60,853 bases of DNA. Source: a virus. The translations under genes were made by a program, and so were the position numbers. Location: the IMG/VR virus record IMGVR_UViG_3300034375_004361, positions 1 through 60,853 of that record. The stretch is one strand, 5' to 3'. The notes beneath the pieces are model-generated. The model ran no database searches, was not told where the DNA came from, and worked only from the letters and a program-made list of their open reading frames with translations. Shown in pieces: positions 24,632-33,765 of the stretch. The number at the start of each line of letters is the position of its first letter. Within the stretch, counting starts at the first letter, position 1.

Positions 24632-25468
24632 ATGGAAAAGCAACCCGCAAAAAGAGGGCGGCCAGCGAAGTCGGCTCCTCAGGTAGCTGTTGAAACAGCT
24701 ACACCGAAGGCAAAGAAGCCTTCTATCAAGAGAAACATCCCTGACCTTGAAGCAAAGCCCTCGGCATTTGTTCCAGTCAACGGTAAGGGAGGAATCATCC
24801 TGAAGCTCAGGAACAGCAAGATTTCTACGTTCGACAAGGAGACAAACGCTGTGAGGGAGATTAGATATGCTCCTCTTGAGCAATCAATCTATGTAGACGA
24901 GCAGTCCGCGAACCCAACAGTTGAGCAGGTCTTCATCTACGACAAGCTTCTTGTTGTTCCTCTTGAAAAGCCTAACCTCAGAGAGTTCTTGCAAAAGCAC
25001 CCAGATAACAGAGCCAACGGTGGCTCCGTGTTTGAGGAACTGAACACGCAGGCTCCAAAAGCAACCGAGGTTAACAACGAATTTTTGGTTCACGATGCAG
25101 TGGCAATCATCAAGTCCAAGCCTTTGGCAGATTTGATTCCGCTTGCTATGTCATTGAGAATCAACATCGACCAGGACGACCTTAGTGTCAAGAGAGACTT
25201 GGTTCGCTACGCTCGTCGTAAGCCACAAGAGTTCCTTGATATGACCACCAACCCATTGGTTGAAATCAGAGGCCTAGTATCTCAAGCCTTTGACTTCGAC
25301 ATTGTTCGGGACAACGGTGGGGCTGTCGTTTGGTACGATACAAACAAAGTCATTGTGACTATCCCTGCTGGACAGAGTCACACAGAAACCCTGTCTAGAT
25401 TCTGCATGACCGATGCAGGTGCGACCGTGCGTTCTGAAATCGAAAGGCAGCTTGCAGAGATAGCCTAA
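24632..25468 (+). CDS. Head-associated hypothetical protein with AT-hook-like N-terminus (278 aa)
   Basis: Start taken at ATG 24632, because an earlier in-frame codon lies within the terminator. Residues 1-35 are basic and contain KRGRPAK, an AT-hook-like motif. The body has GKGGIILKLRNSKISTF, a conserved-looking segment DKLLVVPLEKPNLREFLQKH, and a helical domain (LVRYARRKPQEFLDM). It lies between capsid and connector genes, so a capsid-decorating, DNA-binding or connector role is possible. No named family recognised. Confidence 0.72.
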   Translation: MEKQPAKRGRPAKSAPQVAVETATPKAKKPSIKRNIPDLEAKPSAFVPVNGKGGIILKLRNSKISTFDKETNAVREIRYAPLEQSIYVDEQSANPTVEQVFIYDKLLVVPLEKPNLREFLQKHPDNRANGGSVFEELNTQAPKATEVNNEFLVHDAVAIIKSKPLADLIPLAMSLRINIDQDDLSVKRDLVRYARRKPQEFLDMTTNPLVEIRGLVSQAFDFDIVRDNGGAVVWYDTNKVIVTIPAGQSHTETLSRFCMTDAGATVRSEIERQLAEIA

Positions 25469-25490
25469 CACCGCGTGTGAGGCAGCAGAG

Positions 25491-25520
25491 GGGGAGTGGC
25501 CGAAAGGCCCTCCCCTTTTT
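25491..25520 (+). terminator. Rho-independent terminator
   Basis: GGGGAG-T-GGCC (25491-25501) pairs with GGCCCTCCCC (25506-25515) around a GAAA tetraloop with one bulged T, followed by TTTTT (25516-25520). A TATATTTG promoter follows at 25524, so the transcription unit is cut and restarted here. Confidence 0.88.
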
Positions 25521-25523
25521 CGT

Positions 25524-25531
25524 TATATTTG
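25524..25531 (+). promoter_or_regulatory. TATATTTG -7 box of the connector module
   Basis: TATATTTG four bases after the terminator T-run and 21 nt before ATG 25553; starts the connector/muzzle transcript. Confidence 0.65.
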
Positions 25532-25552
25532 CTGAGGCCCAAACTCGTAGAA

Positions 25553-26299
25553 ATGATAAGCGTTAAGCGGATATATGAAGTGTTAAAAGACCTCGCCAAC
25601 AAGGAGCAGCGGGGCTTTGTCAGTCCAACTGAGTTTAACACCATGGCTCCTATCGCTCAGATGGCTGTTTACAACAAGATGTGGGATGAGGTTCTTCTTG
25701 CCGAAAACATCGCACGCAGAAACCTTGACGGACAGCGGGGCATGTCTAAAGTTGACGACGTCAGAAATGAGCTGGCTATGTACATCAGCTTGGCTGAGAG
25801 AACTGCAAGCACAGGAACTACTCTTGCCAGAGGAGCGTCTTTGTTCTCTTACCCGTCGGACTACTACAGATTAGATTCTATTGAGACGGCGGGTGTAGAG
25901 GTTGGTGGTGAGACTACGTCGAAAGCCATCGACATCTTGTACGACCCATTCAAGTTGAACTACATTAGACGTAGCCCCCTGTCTAAACCTACGGTTGACA
26001 GACCCGTTGCACTTGTCACAACTTCTATCGAAATCTACCCAAGCTTAATAAAAAGGGCGAGACTGAGGTACTGGAGAATCCCTCAGGGGCGACTGCCGAG
26101 TGACGGCACCACATCTGTGTCACAGCCTCAGTACAACTTTACCGTTGTGGGTGGTGACGAGGTTTTTGATTCAGCCACCAGCATCAACTTCGACCTCCCT
26201 CAAGACAGGGAAGCAGAGCTCGTGGTGGAGATGGCAGGCATGATTGGAACAGCTCTTCGTGACGCGGCCTTGATTAACTACGGAAGACAGCAGAAATAA
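25553..26299 (+). CDS. Head-tail ring (connector) protein (248 aa)
   Basis: Starts at ATG 25553 (MISVKRIYEVLKDLANKEQR); an upstream GTG falls inside the terminator. The opening with KEQRGFVSPTEFN is one I associate with a ring/connector protein of crAss-like phages. Later parts are beta-rich (ASLFSYPSDYYRLDSIETAG) and a closing helix (LVVEMAGMIGTALRDAALI). It probably forms one of the rings beneath the portal. Stop and start of the next gene touch. Confidence 0.65.
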   Translation: MISVKRIYEVLKDLANKEQRGFVSPTEFNTMAPIAQMAVYNKMWDEVLLAENIARRNLDGQRGMSKVDDVRNELAMYISLAERTASTGTTLARGASLFSYPSDYYRLDSIETAGVEVGGETTSKAIDILYDPFKLNYIRRSPLSKPTVDRPVALVTTSIEIYPSLIKRARLRYWRIPQGRLPSDGTTSVSQPQYNFTVVGGDEVFDSATSINFDLPQDREAELVVEMAGMIGTALRDAALINYGRQQK

Positions 26300-27108
26300 T
26301 GGCACGTAACCTAGTAACAGTATCGGAGGTTGTAAGCGACTTCATGCTCTCTCTAGAGTACGACGACTACACCAAAAATGTATCTGACACCCTCGTTCAC
26401 AACTACGCCCTGCGTGGTATCCGAGAGATGGGATTCGATATGCTGCAGCGTGTTCGGTCCATCAAGCTTTCCAAGGGAAGTAACGACACCGTGGCTTTGC
26501 CTGACGACTTTGTGTCTCTGGTTAAGATTGGCGTCGTCGGTAGTGACGGATTGGTTTACGTGCTTTCGTCCAACCCCAACATCAACTACTCGCAGAAGTA
26601 CAAGAAGACATCTGGAGGTACACTGATTGACAGTGACGGTGATGGCGTGTACGACAGAGAGTCGGCAAAGGGTAAGACATCTGCTACAGGTATCGGTGGG
26701 GATGACGACCACATCGTCTTCAGCAACTACATCTACCAGAATAACGTTGGACAGCTGTACGGTCTGGGTGGTGGCAGGTACGAGGGGCAATACAGACTGA
26801 ACCTCGACCAGAACAGAATCGAGCTGATGCTCAACTCAGCATTCTCTGAAGTTGTGATTGAGTACATCGCAGATGAGGCAAGAAGCGTGAATCCAACAGT
26901 TCACACTATGGCGGAGGAAGCCCTGAGAGCGTACATCTACTACAAGATTATTCAGCGTAAGAGCGCTGTTCCTGCCGCTGAAAAAGCCAGGGCTAGGGCA
27001 GAGTACTTCAACGAGCTTAGAAGGGCTAATTCACGCTTGCAGGCGTTCAGCAAAGAGGATGCACTCCAGGTTATTCGTAAGAACTTCAAACAAGCTCCTA
27101 AGTACTGA
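26299..27108 (+). CDS. Head-tail ring (connector) protein (269 aa)
   Basis: A 269-aa protein starting MARNLVTVSEVVSDFMLSLE. The N-terminal helical part is followed by LPDDFVSLVKIGVVGSDG, a beta region, and a C-terminal helical part (TMAEEALRAYIYYKIIQRKS) that resembles adaptor proteins which bind portals. Its position between another ring-like protein and the muzzle-like protein supports a connector role. The family name rests on gene order and general resemblance only. Confidence 0.62.
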   Translation: MARNLVTVSEVVSDFMLSLEYDDYTKNVSDTLVHNYALRGIREMGFDMLQRVRSIKLSKGSNDTVALPDDFVSLVKIGVVGSDGLVYVLSSNPNINYSQKYKKTSGGTLIDSDGDGVYDRESAKGKTSATGIGGDDDHIVFSNYIYQNNVGQLYGLGGGRYEGQYRLNLDQNRIELMLNSAFSEVVIEYIADEARSVNPTVHTMAEEALRAYIYYKIIQRKSAVPAAEKARARAEYFNELRRANSRLQAFSKEDALQVIRKNFKQAPKY

Positions 27109-30100
27109 TGGCTATTGACAAGCTTACTCCCCAATATCTCAACCAAGACGACGACGAGAGAATCATCCAGCCGTTTGAGATGGTGGATGCTCTCAACATC
27201 CGTGTGTCTCACGAAGAGGATGGTGACGCTGGAGTCATCAAGAACGTAGAGGGTAACTCAACTGTTGCCGCTAAGAGTTCGTCAGATACTATTCCATCAA
27301 CGGGTCTTAACAAAGTCATTGGGGCTGTAAGCTCTGAGGCGTATCGTGCTGTATACTTTTTTCTGTATAACGGTGCTGGGAATCACGGCATCTACAAGTA
27401 CACGGCTAGGCCAACATCTGAGGGTGGTGATGCTTACCAAAAAGTTTACCAGTCATCTGATTTGAACTTTGGTCTGAAGACATACGTGTCTGCGGACATT
27501 ATTGTAAATCAGCAGGGCGAACACCTTTTGTACTTCACAGACAACAGGAACGAGCCGAGAAAGATTAACGCTACCAAGGCTCTTTCAAACATCTACCCTA
27601 CTGAGTTCAACACGGGGACAGCGGCACAGAAGGAGTTGTTCCTCACCGTCTGCAAGGCGCCACCAGTTACAGCTCCGACACATGAGTTTAAGAACAACGA
27701 TGCGATTGAAAGAAATCAGCTTTCCAACAAGTTGTTTCAGTTTGCATATCAATACGTTTATGATGACGGCGAAATCAGCGCCCTGTCTCCTTACTCTAAG
27801 ATTGCGGTAAGCCCAAATCACCTCGCCTTCAACTCTGCTCAGCGTGAACTTTTCAATGGCCTGAACAACGAGATTGAGATTACAGTCAAGTGTACTGTTG
27901 GGCCAGTAGAAAAGATTAGAGTTTTTGCCAGAGAGGGGCAGACGGGGTTCTTTCACAGGATTGCTGAGATTGACAACAACAGAAGTCTAGACACTGAAAC
28001 TGTTGTCTTTAGAAATGACGGCTTGTATTCTCAACTAGATGAGGACTCAGCTAATAAGCCGTTTGATGCTGTGCCAAGAAAGGCTCTTGCTCAAACCTTT
28101 TCAAACAGCAGACTGTTTTACGGAAACTACCTTGAGGGTTTTGATAACCTCAGCAGGGTGAGCTCTATTCAGTACCCCGTGTACAATGTAGAGCTGCTTC
28201 CTAGTACCATACCGTCGGCACCGAGAACGACCTACAATACAGGGCCATTCTTTGGGGATTTGGTTAATACTGACACAGAATACATTCAGACTGGTCTTGC
28301 GGTTGGTGGTCTTTTTGAAAACCTTTCTCAAGGTAACCTGTTTGAGATTCCAGAAATTGGTCAGCTACCTGTCCCTACAGGAAACTTTGAAGACGTCCAA
28401 CAATCTTTTTCTGGTAAGCCTGTTGGATTTAAGATTGACACCTCTGAGATTCCTTCTGCAGGTCTTGCTGTAGCATCAAAGCTACTTCTATCCTACACCG
28501 TATCTGGAGACTCTATCGGTATTGCAAATATCTCCGAGTATACAACTGCAGATGTGGCTCACAACTACGAGCGGAATGCCTTTGATATCGACATTAAGCT
28601 ATTCAAAGACAACACCGTAGTCAGCGGGGCTCCTGATAAAATCTCGGTTCTAAACCCTGCCAGTCACTCTAGAAGAAATTCTTCAGGAACCTATGTGGGT
28701 GGAGTAGAAAACAGAGAGCGTGTAGGTTCTTTGAATAATCTTCAGATTCAAGGAGGCTTCGACATTAACGCTGAAATTTCTGTACCTGCTGGTACGGATA
28801 AGGACGGGATTATTGAACTTATTGTCGGAGCAATGAATGCTCTTGACCCTGTAGTTGTGGGTGTTCGGTCTACTAAGACAAACAGCTCAGACATTGAACT
28901 TGCCAGTTTGCTCGGCCTTACTAACACCAATCACATACTGTCTGCTGTAAACACCAACAGTGTTCTTCTCGGTGAAGACATTTCAAACAACGTCTATCAG
29001 GCTCACGACGAGACCACAAACGAGTTCAACAGCTGGATTTTCATTGATTGGGATGGGGCGTTCACAATGACTTCAGATGCATTCTATAGTGCATCTAATG
29101 ATGCTGTCCTGGTTCGCTTCCAAACAAGTCAAGTAGACCTCGTTGCTGTTGGTGCTGCGAGTGGCCTTGTTGGTCTTAGCCAATCGCACTGGTCACCAGC
29201 AAACTTTACCTCTGGATACGTTTACACATCCACAGAAGTTCAGTGTGAAATCCACACTGGTGATGTTTCCAGTAATGTTGGTGGTCATCCTTTTAGAGAC
29301 TTTGATTCTTCGGACACAACGTATGCAACAACGATTAGGAACATGTCTGTTGCTGGTACGGGTTTGCTTGTCCCTGAAGATTCCGATGTTAACGAAAACA
29401 AGTCTTTCAAGACTGGCGCAACTCACGAGTTTGGAGTGGTTTACTACGACCACAGAAACAGAAGCGGCGGTGTGCAGAAGCTGGGCTCAGTAGATGTTGT
29501 TCCTTTTGGCAACATTAAGAGAGGAGGGAGAAATGGAAGAACACAGATTGATTTAAGGATTATGCACGAGCCACCCGAGTGGGCTACAAGATGGGCTCCT
29601 GTGTATTCATCCAACACAAGCTATGAGTCTTTCTTACAGTTTACTGTATCAGAAGCTCTTCTTCCAAACCTTACGCTATTCAGAGACATTCTATCACCAG
29701 CTGGTGTAGATAATGTTTCGGGTGATGACGTTTCGGATTCTTTAGCAAACAGCAGGCTAATCAACAGCTCCTTAGGTGGAGACATCCGCTCTGCCATTTT
29801 TCTTTCTATGCGTCCGCTTGAGGGTAAGAACAATTCTTACAAAGAGTTCAAGGGTGGGGAATTGTCATATCAATATCAAGAAGGTGACATCCTTAGGGTT
29901 GTGTCTTATGAAAGTCCAGATGGACAAACTATCTTCCCTCAGTCCAAAGAGTTTAAGATTACTGGATACAACTACTTTGTTGACGATGAGAGTAATCCCC
30001 TCGAAGTATCCAGACCATCTGAAAACACACCTGAAGAAGCCGAGAGCGAAAAGAAAGATGACATCTACAGAAGGACGGGGTGGTTTTTGAGCGTAAGGGA

Positions 30101-32582
30101 TAACGACCACGAAGGATTCAAAAGAGGTGAGGTCGAGTTGGGTACAGATTTCTTCAGTCAAAAGTGTGTCATTGAAATCCTTAGACCAAAGAAGGCCGTC
30201 GAAGAGCCTGTGTACTACGAGATTGGGGAGTCATACCCTATTGTGACTGTTGCCAACAGAAGGACTCATGGAGGAGACAGGGTGAACACAGGCATCAGCG
30301 GACTTCAGTGTACTGTACTTAATTCAAACAACTTTGAATCGGCCCATCGTTTTTACATTGGGGACAAGGTTGTGTTTCATGACTCTGACGACTCTCAAGC
30401 CGAGGCGAATGGGAATGGATTTGCATTTGTTGCAGGTGTAGCACCACTCGGCAATAAGTTTAGGTACTTCGTATCCTCTACAAATCCATTTGTCCCAGCT
30501 TCGTTTGGACTAGACTTTGACAGCTGTTCTGTAGACTCCGCGCCTGATTCATCAAACGGAACGTTTGTAGGCGTAGTGACGTTGAACGATGGAGACGTTT
30601 ATCTCAAGCAAAGAGAAATGCTTGTGAATGAAAGAAGCAACTACGAGCCACTGGCTACCTCAGTTGCTACTAGAAGATACAACCCAACCTCTCCAAGAAA
30701 ACAAGCTTACGACATCATGCATGTGGAGTCAGAGAGAGCTAGTGACTTCTTTGATAGTAGCGGAAAGTCTCTTGGTCGTACACATATTGAAACGCCTGAC
30801 CAAGAAAAAATAACACGGTACTCTTCAATTACCTACAGCGACCCATTGTCGTTTGATTCGACTCAACTTCATCTTTCATCCTTCAATCCAAGCAAGTTCC
30901 CGTACAAGGACATGCCCGCTCAATATGGTGGGGTTACTGCGATTGAAGATGGTAATGAGTCGTTGACAGTGTTGCAGCAGAGCAAAGTATCCTTTGTGCC
31001 CATCAACAGAAACGTTGTGAAGATGGGGGAGGACAGCAGTCTCGTTACATCCACAGACGTGATGGGAACAGCTACCTTCTTGGCTGGGTCATACGGTCCT
31101 GGGGATTGCCCCGAGGGTGTCTTGAATAGGTTTGGAGTAATCTACTTCTCTGACCCTAATAGCGGTGTAGTTTGTTCTGTGAGCAGCAAGGGTGTTCTGC
31201 CAATTAGCACGGCTAAGATGGAGTCTTATTTTGAAAAGACTCTGTGTGATTTGAGTAACGCTGTGCCTAGACCAAGAATCCCAGCAGGTTTCGACCCAGA
31301 GAACTCAGAGCTTGTCATTACCACAGAGCCCATTGACTTTGTAAAGATTGTCATTGACAGTGTGACTATTGGATATGCCGAGGCAGCTCCTGCAGCGGCA
31401 GACCAAGATGACGTTTTTGTATCCCCTGTTTTTGGAAACGCTCTTTTGATGCGTTGGGACAACGACCCTCTGCTTTGGAATGAATCGAGTGCTTTTTCAG
31501 GAACCTGTATCCCTAAGTGGGATGACGCTCATCAAGGAGTTGTTTACCTCGACAGAATAAACGACGTGAACGGATGTTACATTCATCCAGAGTTTCAAGA
31601 AAATCAAACCAATACAGCGCTGCGTGTAGAGGTTATAGATGAGAACAGACTTTACAGAGGTAGTGCTCACCTGTCTTTGAGAGATAACTCAATTACTTTT
31701 TGCGACAACGTCGCTGAGACAGATGCAGATGGAGGAAGTCAAGCTCTTTCTATTACAAGCGTAGTAGACCCAGGGAATGCTACTATTGCATGGAGCCCAA
31801 CGTCTGAGAAGTGGTTGACATTCTATTCGTTTGTTCCAGAGATGTACGCCAACATTCAGAACAAATTCTTTTCGTTCAAGGATGGTCAGATGTGGTTCCA
31901 CAACAAGAACACTGCAAGGAACAATTTCTATGGTACTGGATATGACTCAAAGATTGAGATTATCTCTAAGGGTAACCCCAGTAGTGTAAAGGGTTACAAG
32001 GCAATCAGTCTTGAAGGCGACTCCAAGTGGAAAGCAACTCTGAGCAATGACAAGCACAGAGCTGCTGTAATTCAAGCTGACCACTTCAACGAAAAGGAAG
32101 GCATGTATTATGCCAATGTTCCCAGAGTCAACGATGACAATGTGAATAACGCAAACGAGTTTGAGTTGGCGTCTAGCTCATTCCGAGTTATCGGGACAGT
32201 CGAGTCAGTAGACGGAGACAACAATAAGCTCACATTCACCACGTTTGTAAACGACAGCCCTGTGATAACTGGCTCTGGTGTATTGTATAGAATCAGAAGC
32301 ACTGACACAAACTGGACTGCTGTTGGCAGTGGCGTAAAGATTACTGGCGTTGATGACAGGGACACCTTGAACACTAACGTCAGCGCTCGCGACATTATTG
32401 AACCAGGCGATATCCTCGCAAATGCTTACGGCTCTGGTGTTAGTGGAGACATGCTCAGAGGGTACTATGCAAAGGTCAAGCTGGAGAATAACGGCAGCAC
32501 ACCCAATGAGTTATATGCTGTAAACCTTGTGTATGACCCGTCCTCTCTGCACAACGACGGAGGCCAACCTAATAATCAGTAA
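27108..32582 (+). CDS. Muzzle-like tail/stabilisation protein (1824 aa)
   Basis: Opens MAIDKLTPQYLNQDDDERII, then DALNIRVSHEEDGDAGVIKN, which strongly recalls the muzzle (stabilisation) protein that forms the end of the short tail in crAss-like phages. The rest is a very long beta-rich chain with many Asp/Asn/Ser turns and no catalytic motif. Residues ~950-1000 include an acidic, charged linker (TPEEAESEKKDD). It probably forms the tail nozzle and may contact the host surface. Confidence 0.75.
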   Translation: MAIDKLTPQYLNQDDDERIIQPFEMVDALNIRVSHEEDGDAGVIKNVEGNSTVAAKSSSDTIPSTGLNKVIGAVSSEAYRAVYFFLYNGAGNHGIYKYTARPTSEGGDAYQKVYQSSDLNFGLKTYVSADIIVNQQGEHLLYFTDNRNEPRKINATKALSNIYPTEFNTGTAAQKELFLTVCKAPPVTAPTHEFKNNDAIERNQLSNKLFQFAYQYVYDDGEISALSPYSKIAVSPNHLAFNSAQRELFNGLNNEIEITVKCTVGPVEKIRVFAREGQTGFFHRIAEIDNNRSLDTETVVFRNDGLYSQLDEDSANKPFDAVPRKALAQTFSNSRLFYGNYLEGFDNLSRVSSIQYPVYNVELLPSTIPSAPRTTYNTGPFFGDLVNTDTEYIQTGLAVGGLFENLSQGNLFEIPEIGQLPVPTGNFEDVQQSFSGKPVGFKIDTSEIPSAGLAVASKLLLSYTVSGDSIGIANISEYTTADVAHNYERNAFDIDIKLFKDNTVVSGAPDKISVLNPASHSRRNSSGTYVGGVENRERVGSLNNLQIQGGFDINAEISVPAGTDKDGIIELIVGAMNALDPVVVGVRSTKTNSSDIELASLLGLTNTNHILSAVNTNSVLLGEDISNNVYQAHDETTNEFNSWIFIDWDGAFTMTSDAFYSASNDAVLVRFQTSQVDLVAVGAASGLVGLSQSHWSPANFTSGYVYTSTEVQCEIHTGDVSSNVGGHPFRDFDSSDTTYATTIRNMSVAGTGLLVPEDSDVNENKSFKTGATHEFGVVYYDHRNRSGGVQKLGSVDVVPFGNIKRGGRNGRTQIDLRIMHEPPEWATRWAPVYSSNTSYESFLQFTVSEALLPNLTLFRDILSPAGVDNVSGDDVSDSLANSRLINSSLGGDIRSAIFLSMRPLEGKNNSYKEFKGGELSYQYQEGDILRVVSYESPDGQTIFPQSKEFKITGYNYFVDDESNPLEVSRPSENTPEEAESEKKDDIYRRTGWFLSVRDNDHEGFKRGEVELGTDFFSQKCVIEILRPKKAVEEPVYYEIGESYPIVTVANRRTHGGDRVNTGISGLQCTVLNSNNFESAHRFYIGDKVVFHDSDDSQAEANGNGFAFVAGVAPLGNKFRYFVSSTNPFVPASFGLDFDSCSVDSAPDSSNGTFVGVVTLNDGDVYLKQREMLVNERSNYEPLATSVATRRYNPTSPRKQAYDIMHVESERASDFFDSSGKSLGRTHIETPDQEKITRYSSITYSDPLSFDSTQLHLSSFNPSKFPYKDMPAQYGGVTAIEDGNESLTVLQQSKVSFVPINRNVVKMGEDSSLVTSTDVMGTATFLAGSYGPGDCPEGVLNRFGVIYFSDPNSGVVCSVSSKGVLPISTAKMESYFEKTLCDLSNAVPRPRIPAGFDPENSELVITTEPIDFVKIVIDSVTIGYAEAAPAAADQDDVFVSPVFGNALLMRWDNDPLLWNESSAFSGTCIPKWDDAHQGVVYLDRINDVNGCYIHPEFQENQTNTALRVEVIDENRLYRGSAHLSLRDNSITFCDNVAETDADGGSQALSITSVVDPGNATIAWSPTSEKWLTFYSFVPEMYANIQNKFFSFKDGQMWFHNKNTARNNFYGTGYDSKIEIISKGNPSSVKGYKAISLEGDSKWKATLSNDKHRAAVIQADHFNEKEGMYYANVPRVNDDNVNNANEFELASSSFRVIGTVESVDGDNNKLTFTTFVNDSPVITGSGVLYRIRSTDTNWTAVGSGVKITGVDDRDTLNTNVSARDIIEPGDILANAYGSGVSGDMLRGYYAKVKLENNGSTPNELYAVNLVYDPSSLHNDGGQPNNQ

Positions 32583-32591
32583 ATTAGCATC

Positions 32592-33764
32592 ATGTCTTAC
32601 CTCAACCAATTCAAGCTGCCTGACGGTATTAACGACCCTAACGCAGCACCAGGCATAACAACGCCGCAATCTGCAGGTCAGTACAGTCAAGCTGAGTTGG
32701 ATGCAGCTAAGGCTAATGCTGCGGCGCAAGCAAACCTTGATGCAAGAATGGCACAGGGATACGGCGCGACAAGTCCCATGCAGACTGCGGGTTCAGACAT
32801 GTTCTTGGCGGGTCAAGGTATGCAGGCATCTGGTCTTGTTGGCGTGCTTGGAGGGGCATACGATATTTACCAGGGTATTCAAAATATGAATACCGCTCGT
32901 GATTCTGTTGCTAAGTATCAAGGGAAGCTTGATGACCTTCAGGCAAATCAACCGTCTTTGGCAACGCCATCACAATACTACGAGATGGCGAAGAACGCAT
33001 ACGACTCTAGGCTTATGCAAATGAGGGTTGATGACATCAATAGGGGGCTTGCTAATACTACGGCAGCAGCATCACAGTTTGGCTCTAGAGGTCTTGGTGC
33101 TTTGGCTGGTGCTACGCAATCAGCAAACAGAGCTCAACAGGAAGAAGTTCTTAGACAGCAACAAATGCAGACTGCAGCCATGGGTCAGCTGGCTGACGCT
33201 AGAATGCAGAGTCAACAAATGCAATTACAGCAAAACCAGTTCAACCAAAACATGAGCTTCGAGCAGCTGTCAATGGCTAATCAACAGTTGGCTGGGGCTC
33301 AAGAACAAATTGGTGCTGGTGTTGGTGCAGCCGTTGGCGGGCTTGGAAACCTTTCTATGGCTGGTCAGGTGATGGATATGGGAACTGACATGCTTGGCAT
33401 GAAAAACGCAGAAAGCGTTACTGGCCCAGACATTCCTAAAGACGAAATGACTCTTCGACAGCTGCGCAAGAGTGGTGCCCAGAAGCTTCCGCTATCTCAG
33501 CGAGGGGCCATCTTTGGTCGCGGCGCATACTTTAACGAAGACGGGGGTAAGATTCAAAAGACACCAGGTAAGTTTTCTCATGAAGAGAACGAGATGGCTG
33601 TCATTACAGAGGAGGGTAAAGACACAGGAATCAGAGTTACTGGGGGTGAGTACGTTCTCAACCCAGACCAATCAAAAACAATCAAGAAACTCGTGGAAGC
33701 AGGCGACAAGGATGCCTTGATGAAGTTCATGGACGACTTGCTCGACGAACCACAATTCGCATAA
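32592..33764 (+). CDS. Internal virion (ejection) protein candidate (390 aa)
   Basis: Residues ~20-260 are Ala/Gln/Met-rich and helical (QQMQLQQNQFNQNMSFEQL), with a Gly/Ala-rich stretch (VGVLGGAYDIYQG) that could insert in membranes. The C-terminal domain has EDGGKIQKTPGKFSHEENEM and TGGEYVLNPDQSKTIKKLVE, a module I have seen in head or cargo proteins of short-tailed phages. It lies between the muzzle and two large cargo-like genes. Ejection at infection is inferred from composition and place. Confidence 0.65.
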   Translation: MSYLNQFKLPDGINDPNAAPGITTPQSAGQYSQAELDAAKANAAAQANLDARMAQGYGATSPMQTAGSDMFLAGQGMQASGLVGVLGGAYDIYQGIQNMNTARDSVAKYQGKLDDLQANQPSLATPSQYYEMAKNAYDSRLMQMRVDDINRGLANTTAAASQFGSRGLGALAGATQSANRAQQEEVLRQQQMQTAAMGQLADARMQSQQMQLQQNQFNQNMSFEQLSMANQQLAGAQEQIGAGVGAAVGGLGNLSMAGQVMDMGTDMLGMKNAESVTGPDIPKDEMTLRQLRKSGAQKLPLSQRGAIFGRGAYFNEDGGKIQKTPGKFSHEENEMAVITEEGKDTGIRVTGGEYVLNPDQSKTIKKLVEAGDKDALMKFMDDLLDEPQFA

Positions 33765-33765
33765 G